Source: an uncultured Pelagibacteraceae bacterium (GTDB lineage: Bacteria; Pseudomonadota; Alphaproteobacteria; Pelagibacterales; Pelagibacteraceae). Taken from it: a DNA stretch of 47,140 bases. Numbering within the stretch: position 1 is the first letter of the stretch; every line of letters begins with the position of its first letter. The notes under the pieces were generated by a model. It saw only the letters and a list, made by a program, of their open reading frames with translations, had not been told where the DNA came from and ran no database searches. Where the stretch lies: positions 1 to 47,140 of the forward strand of contig CACKOH010000008.1 of NCBI GenBank assembly GCA_902601785.1, given 5' to 3'. Below are positions 43,377 through 47,140 of this stretch, in pieces. A program made the position numbers and the translations under genes.

Positions 43377-43798
43377 TAAAAATTTATACAGATGGTTCTT
43401 GCATGTCAAATCCTGGAAATGGTGGATGGGCTGCAATAATTAATACTAATGGAAAAATTAAAAAAATTAGTGGTAATGAAAAAAATACGACAAATAACAG
43501 AATGGAACTTATGGCTCCAATTAATGCCTTAAAAAATATAAACTCAAAAGATCCAATAGAGATATTTACAGATTCAAAGTATGTAAAAAATGGAATAACT
43601 GAGTGGATTAATACTTGGGTATTAAATAACTGGAAAACATCAAAAAAAGAGGATGTTAAAAACAAAGATTTATGGCTTGAATTACATAAATTAAACCAAT
43701 CCTTAAGTGTAAAATGGAATTGGGTTAAAGCACATGCGGGAGACCCTTTAAATGAAGAAGTGGATATGTTGGCTAAAAAAGCAGCTAATTTAAATTGA
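43373..43798 (+). CDS. rnhA: Ribonuclease HI
   Basis: RNase HI degrades RNA in RNA/DNA hybrids. The 141-residue protein has the four catalytic acids, Asp7 (IYTDGSCMSNPGNGG), Glu45 (NNRMELMAPINAL), Asp67 (IFTDSKYVKNGI) and Asp131 (NEEVDMLAKKAA). The KAHAGDP loop with the conserved His is present. Length is normal. It overlaps thrB by 4 bases and the convergent peroxiredoxin gene by 9 bases. With rnhB at 27.3 kb the window holds both RNase H types. Confidence 0.97.
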   Translation: MIKIYTDGSCMSNPGNGGWAAIINTNGKIKKISGNEKNTTNNRMELMAPINALKNINSKDPIEIFTDSKYVKNGITEWINTWVLNNWKTSKKEDVKNKDLWLELHKLNQSLSVKWNWVKAHAGDPLNEEVDMLAKKAANLN

Positions 43799-44278
43799 AT
43801 CTAAAAAATTTTCTGCAGCTGATATCTCACAGGTCGCTGTATCTTCCTCAGCTTTTATCTTAGTTGCGATATTATTTTCAACTAGCATAGTATATCTTGC
43901 TGATCTAGTTCCTTGACCTCTGTCAAATCTATCAATATCTGCACCAATTGATTTGGTAAATTCACAGTATGGATCTGCTGCCATAAAAATCTTGTCCTCT
44001 ACCTTTTGACTATCGCCCCAAGCTTTCATTACATTTGGATCATTTACTGAAACGCAAATAATTTTGGTAATCCCCTTTTTTTTGGCAGTATCAAAATTGT
44101 TAACATAACCTGGTAAGTGTTTTGCAGAACAAACTTTGGTAAAAGCTCCAGGAACCCCTATAACAATAGTTTTATTGTTGTCAAATAACTCGGAAGAGGA
44201 TATTTTTTTTGGCGCACCAGTTTCGTCTAAATGGTAAAATTCTGAATTTGGAATTTTATCTCCCTCTTTAATTTTCAT
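43790..44278 (-). CDS. Peroxiredoxin, Prx5-type
   Basis: The 162-residue thiol peroxidase reduces hydrogen peroxide and alkyl hydroperoxides. The peroxidatic Cys50 lies in VPGAFTKVCSAKHLPGY, the Prx5 signature. A second cysteine, Cys150 (TCEISAAENFL), is placed like the resolving cysteine of Prx5 proteins. RSARYTMLVEN supplies the conserved Arg region. The electron donor is probably thioredoxin or glutaredoxin/glutathione. It overlaps thrC by 4 bases and rnhA by 9 bases. Confidence 0.94.
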   Translation of the reverse strand: MKIKEGDKIPNSEFYHLDETGAPKKISSSELFDNNKTIVIGVPGAFTKVCSAKHLPGYVNNFDTAKKKGITKIICVSVNDPNVMKAWGDSQKVEDKIFMAADPYCEFTKSIGADIDRFDRGQGTRSARYTMLVENNIATKIKAEEDTATCEISAAENFLDSI

Positions 44279-45657
44279 TTAATTTTTCCTAAAATATATT
44301 GTTTAATTTTTTTGAAGCTATTTTCAATTATACCATAATTTTCTTCCTCATCCAAAATAAACTTTAATTCGTCTGGTAAATCAGATTTCAAATTTATAGC
44401 CTTTAAAATTGCATCTGGAAATTTGCATGGATGTGCTGTTGCAAGAACAATATTGTTCCCTTTTAAATTATGTTTATCAAAAGCTCCATATCCTATGGCT
44501 GTGTGTGGATCTAAAACCATATTAAATTTTTCATAGATATTTTTTATCACATCTAGTGTTTCCTGCTCACTCATTCTTGCCGATAGAAAATCTTGATTAA
44601 TTTTTTTTAATTTCTCATCGTCGATTGTATATTTACCATTCTGTTTGATATTTTTCATATCATCTAAAGTTTGTGAACTATCATGACTATTTAAATCATA
44701 AATTAGTCGCTCAAAATTACTTGCAATTTGAATGTCCATACTTGGAGAAATAGTTTCAGAGACATGTTCAGCCTCATATTTACCTTTTGAAATAGCTCTA
44801 TGTAAAATGTCGTTTTGATTTGTGGCTACTATTAATTTATTAATTGGAAGACCCAACTTCTTTGCCAAATAACCTGCATATACATCTCCAAAATTTCCAG
44901 TTGGTACTGAAAAATTTATTGGCTGATTGTCCTCCTCAGCTAAAAAATAACAATAAAAATAATATACACTTTGCGCAATAATTCGAGCCCAATTAATTGA
45001 ATTAACACCAGACATGTTTATCTGATTAGAAAATTCTTTATCTGAAAACATGGATTTAACTAAATTTTGACAATCATCGAAGTTACCTTTTACAGCAATA
45101 TTGAATACATTCTCATCTTTTCCAGTTGTCATTAATTTTCTTTGGACTGGTGAAATACGATTATGTGGGTGAAGAACAAAGATATTTAAATTCTTTTTCC
45201 CTTTAATTGCATCAATGGCAGCAGCGCCAGTGTCTCCTGATGTGGCAACTACAATATTAATCTTTTCATTTTCGTTATTCAAATAATATTCATAAAAATT
45301 ACCCAAGAGTTGCATTGCTACATCTTTAAAAGCTAAGGTTGGACCATGAAACAATTCAAGCACATAGCGGTCACCTACTTTAATAAGATCAATAACATTA
45401 TCTTTTCTGAAAACTGAGTAGGATTTTTCTATTATTTTACTTAACTCACCCTCTGAAGTAAAACTACCTATAAATGGATGAATAATTTTTTTTGCTAAAT
45501 CTGAATAACTTAGTTTTTTAAAATCACTTATTTCAGACTCTGAATATTTGTGTAAAGTCTCTGGTATAAAAAGACCACCATCATCAGCAAGACCTTTAAT
45601 AAAAACATCTTTAAATTCAAAGTTTTTTGATTTATCTCTTGTGCTTATATACTTCAT
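44275..45657 (-). CDS. thrC: Threonine synthase
   Basis: ThrC converts O-phosphohomoserine to threonine. The 460-residue PLP enzyme begins MKYISTRDKSKNFEFKDVFI and has PLP Lys111 in FHGPTLAFKDVAMQL, the TSGDTGAAAIDA phosphate/PLP loop, and VPTGNFGDVYAGYLAKKLG. The length fits the long (E. coli/fungal-like) form. Its start directly follows the surf1 stop and its end overlaps peroxiredoxin by 4 bases. Its partner thrB is about 1 kb away on the opposite strand. Confidence 0.96.
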   Translation of the reverse strand: MKYISTRDKSKNFEFKDVFIKGLADDGGLFIPETLHKYSESEISDFKKLSYSDLAKKIIHPFIGSFTSEGELSKIIEKSYSVFRKDNVIDLIKVGDRYVLELFHGPTLAFKDVAMQLLGNFYEYYLNNENEKINIVVATSGDTGAAAIDAIKGKKNLNIFVLHPHNRISPVQRKLMTTGKDENVFNIAVKGNFDDCQNLVKSMFSDKEFSNQINMSGVNSINWARIIAQSVYYFYCYFLAEEDNQPINFSVPTGNFGDVYAGYLAKKLGLPINKLIVATNQNDILHRAISKGKYEAEHVSETISPSMDIQIASNFERLIYDLNSHDSSQTLDDMKNIKQNGKYTIDDEKLKKINQDFLSARMSEQETLDVIKNIYEKFNMVLDPHTAIGYGAFDKHNLKGNNIVLATAHPCKFPDAILKAINLKSDLPDELKFILDEEENYGIIENSFKKIKQYILGKIK

Positions 45658-46311
45658 CTAATAATTTTTTTTTCTAAAATATAGATATATTAAAAGGATT
45701 GAAATCGCCATTGAAAACCAAGTAATTGCATACTTTTTATGATTGTTTGAAATTTTTGCATTGATCACTCTTGGTTTTGGAATTTTATAGTTTCCATTTA
45801 AATAAATAATATAATTAGAAAATTTTCTTCCAGTCTGATTAAAAATGTCATCTCTATCAAGGGTGAACCAATAATTTTTTTTAATTTCATTTTGGGGCTT
45901 AAACATACTTGACTTAGATTGTAACATCAAAGTTCCAATTATTTCATTTTGATTTATTTGATTGATTTCTGGTAGATCTTTTTTATCAAAAGGTATCCAG
46001 CCTCTGTTAATTAAAAAGTTTTCATTTTCAATCAATATTGGGTTTACTACTTCAAACCCAGGTTTTCCTTTTTCATTTAAATTATATAAGTAAATTTGAT
46101 TATCAAAATCAATTTGACCTGACGTTTTTATTCTTAAATAATTTTTTTTATTAGTTTGAGTTAATTCTACAGGATCATTTTTTAAAGAATTTTCAATTTG
46201 ATTTATTAAATCTAGCTTCCAATTTAGTCTATAAATTTGCCAAAAACCTAATGAAAGAAGAACAAGAATTACAAACCAAACAAATACTGAAAATAAAAAT
46301 TTATTCTTCAA
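45658..46311 (-). CDS. surf1: SURF1 family cytochrome oxidase assembly protein
   Basis: SURF1 helps insert heme a into cytochrome c oxidase subunit I. The protein has an N-terminal membrane helix (FVWFVILVLLSLGFWQIYRL) with the family's G.WQ..R motif, and a periplasmic domain with FLINRGWIPFDKKDLP (SURF1 signature NRGW). A C-terminal membrane helix (HKKYAITWFSMAISILLIYL) includes the YA.TWF motif. No ATG fits the start. I choose TTG at 46311, which gives a family-like N-terminus 10 bases after ctaE; another TTG at 46350 would overlap ctaE. It abuts thrC. Confidence 0.88.
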   Translation of the reverse strand: MKNKFLFSVFVWFVILVLLSLGFWQIYRLNWKLDLINQIENSLKNDPVELTQTNKKNYLRIKTSGQIDFDNQIYLYNLNEKGKPGFEVVNPILIENENFLINRGWIPFDKKDLPEINQINQNEIIGTLMLQSKSSMFKPQNEIKKNYWFTLDRDDIFNQTGRKFSNYIIYLNGNYKIPKPRVINAKISNNHKKYAITWFSMAISILLIYLYFRKKNY

Positions 46312-46321
46312 GAGTTGTAAA

Positions 46322-47110
46322 TTAACTTCCCCAAATATAAATGGCAGCAAATAAGAATAACCAAACTACATCAACAAAATGCCAATACCAAGCTGCTGCT
46401 TCAAATCCAAAATGATGGTCTTTAGTAAAGTGACCTAATTTACCTCGCCATAAACAAACAGCTAAAAATATTGTTCCAACTATTACGTGAAATCCGTGGA
46501 AACCCGTAGCCATATAAAAAACTGCTCCATAAATGTGACCTGAATAATCAAAAGTAGCGTGGTGATATTCGTATGCTTGTAATAAGGTGAAAAAGAAACC
46601 AAGAACAACTGTTGCTGTTAACCCTTGAATAAATCCTTTTCTATCACCTTCTAACAATGAATGATGGGACCAAGTAACTGTAGTTCCAGATAACAATAGT
46701 ACTAAAGTATTAATTAGAGGGATATCCCATGGATCAAATGTTTCAATATCTTTAGGAGGCCAAACATTTCCAACAAACTCATTTGGAAATAAACTGATAT
46801 CAAAGTAAGCCCAGAACCAAGCAACAAAGAACATTACTTCTGATGCAATAAATAATGTCATTCCATAACGGTGATGAATTTGTACAACGGGGGTATGATG
46901 TCCTTGATGTTCTGCTTCAATCACAACGTCTCTGAACCACATGAAGGCTCCATAAATAACTAATGCTAGTCCAAGATACATTCCCCATGAAACATCATTG
47001 TGCATATAAAAAATTGTACCTATGGCTAATACTAAACATGAAAAAGATACATATATAGGCCATGGACTTGGGTCTACTAAATGATAATCGTGTTTTTTTT
47101 CGGCTGACAT
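46322..47110 (-). CDS. ctaE: Cytochrome c oxidase subunit III
   Basis: This is the 262-residue membrane subunit III of the aa3-type oxidase. It starts KKHDYHLVDPSPWPIYVS and has seven hydrophobic helices. It shows RYGMTLFIASEVMFFVAWFWAYF with the conserved Glu, the TTVTWSHHSLLEG block, and GFHGFHVIVGT, and it ends in HFVDVVWLFLFAAIYIWGS. Subunits I and II would lie upstream, outside the window. surf1 follows on the same strand, an order common in alphaproteobacteria. Confidence 0.97.
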   Translation of the reverse strand: MSAEKKHDYHLVDPSPWPIYVSFSCLVLAIGTIFYMHNDVSWGMYLGLALVIYGAFMWFRDVVIEAEHQGHHTPVVQIHHRYGMTLFIASEVMFFVAWFWAYFDISLFPNEFVGNVWPPKDIETFDPWDIPLINTLVLLLSGTTVTWSHHSLLEGDRKGFIQGLTATVVLGFFFTLLQAYEYHHATFDYSGHIYGAVFYMATGFHGFHVIVGTIFLAVCLWRGKLGHFTKDHHFGFEAAAWYWHFVDVVWLFLFAAIYIWGS

Positions 47111-47140
47111 TTTTTGTGATTATGATTGTTTATAGTAATC
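47111..47140 (-). promoter_or_regulatory. Leader of ctaE at the window edge
   Basis: The last 30 bases lie upstream of ctaE on the minus strand. They are AT-rich with no clear promoter or ribosome binding site, and are too short to interpret. Confidence 0.25.

Overview
The window looks like a piece of a streamlined marine alphaproteobacterium of the SAR11 clade (Pelagibacterales, close to Candidatus Pelagibacter). This is an inference. It rests on the very AT-rich base composition with lysine/asparagine/isoleucine-rich proteins, and on almost no intergenic DNA: the longest gaps are about 90 bases, and many genes overlap by 1 to 20 bases. Alphaproteobacterial markers and gene orders are also present (ccrM, petPR with petABC, ctaE-surf1, ispH-thrB-rnhA, mutY-DUF721-dsbA-smc, split b/b' ATP synthase subunits), together with a retinal-making crtIBY-blh cluster. 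I saw no insertion sequences, prophage, CRISPR arrays or rRNA. There is one tRNA, tRNA-Gln(UUG). No stretch above 300 bases lacks a gene.

Layout. 1-9.5 kb: a remnant of an NAD-dependent epimerase at the left edge, a TIP30-like oxidoreductase and aspartate aminotransferase (minus); then a plus-strand run of uvrB, a pteridine-reductase-type SDR, a secreted alpha/beta hydrolase, folB, uvrC and pgsA, closed by convergent ilvE. 9.6-12.3 kb: petP (MarR), petR (OmpR type) and a histidine kinase, with a convergent ubiK-like gene. 12.3-18.2 kb: lgt, a MidA-type methyltransferase, pgeF, prs, rplY, pth, ychF. 18.2-20.8 kb: petABC (cytochrome bc1) on the minus strand, meeting ychF tail to tail through a hairpin. 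20.8-22.6 kb: trmL, hemF, greA. 22.6-26.5 kb (minus): TPR lipoprotein-like/secreted protein, ispE, tRNA-Gln and cca as one tight mixed mRNA/tRNA unit. 26.5-29 kb: a family-4-like uracil-DNA glycosylase, rnhB, ccrM. 29-31.1 kb (minus): FAD monooxygenase, mutY.

31.1-43.8 kb is a nearly gap-free plus-strand block: DUF721/DciA-like, DsbA-like, smc, atpI-B-E-F'-F, crtI-crtB-crtY-blh, ispH, thrB, rnhA. The right end (minus strand) holds peroxiredoxin, thrC, surf1 and ctaE (cytochrome oxidase subunit III).

How the genes work together. The window is rich in energy conversion (bc1 complex, oxidase subunit III and its assembly factor, F0 part of ATP synthase, heme synthesis) and in isoprenoid-to-retinal chemistry (ispE, ispH, crtIBY, blh), which would supply chromophore to a proteorhodopsin encoded elsewhere. 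It also carries genome maintenance genes (uvrB, uvrC, mutY, a uracil glycosylase, rnhA, rnhB, smc, ccrM). The most unusual items are a short SMC protein with no recognisable hinge domain, a tRNA-Gln whose 3' CCA lies three bases before the start codon of the CCA-adding enzyme, a GAGTC-headed direct repeat in front of ccrM, a uracil glycosylase lacking three of the four expected Fe-S cysteines, and the retinal operon placed between the F0 genes and ispH.
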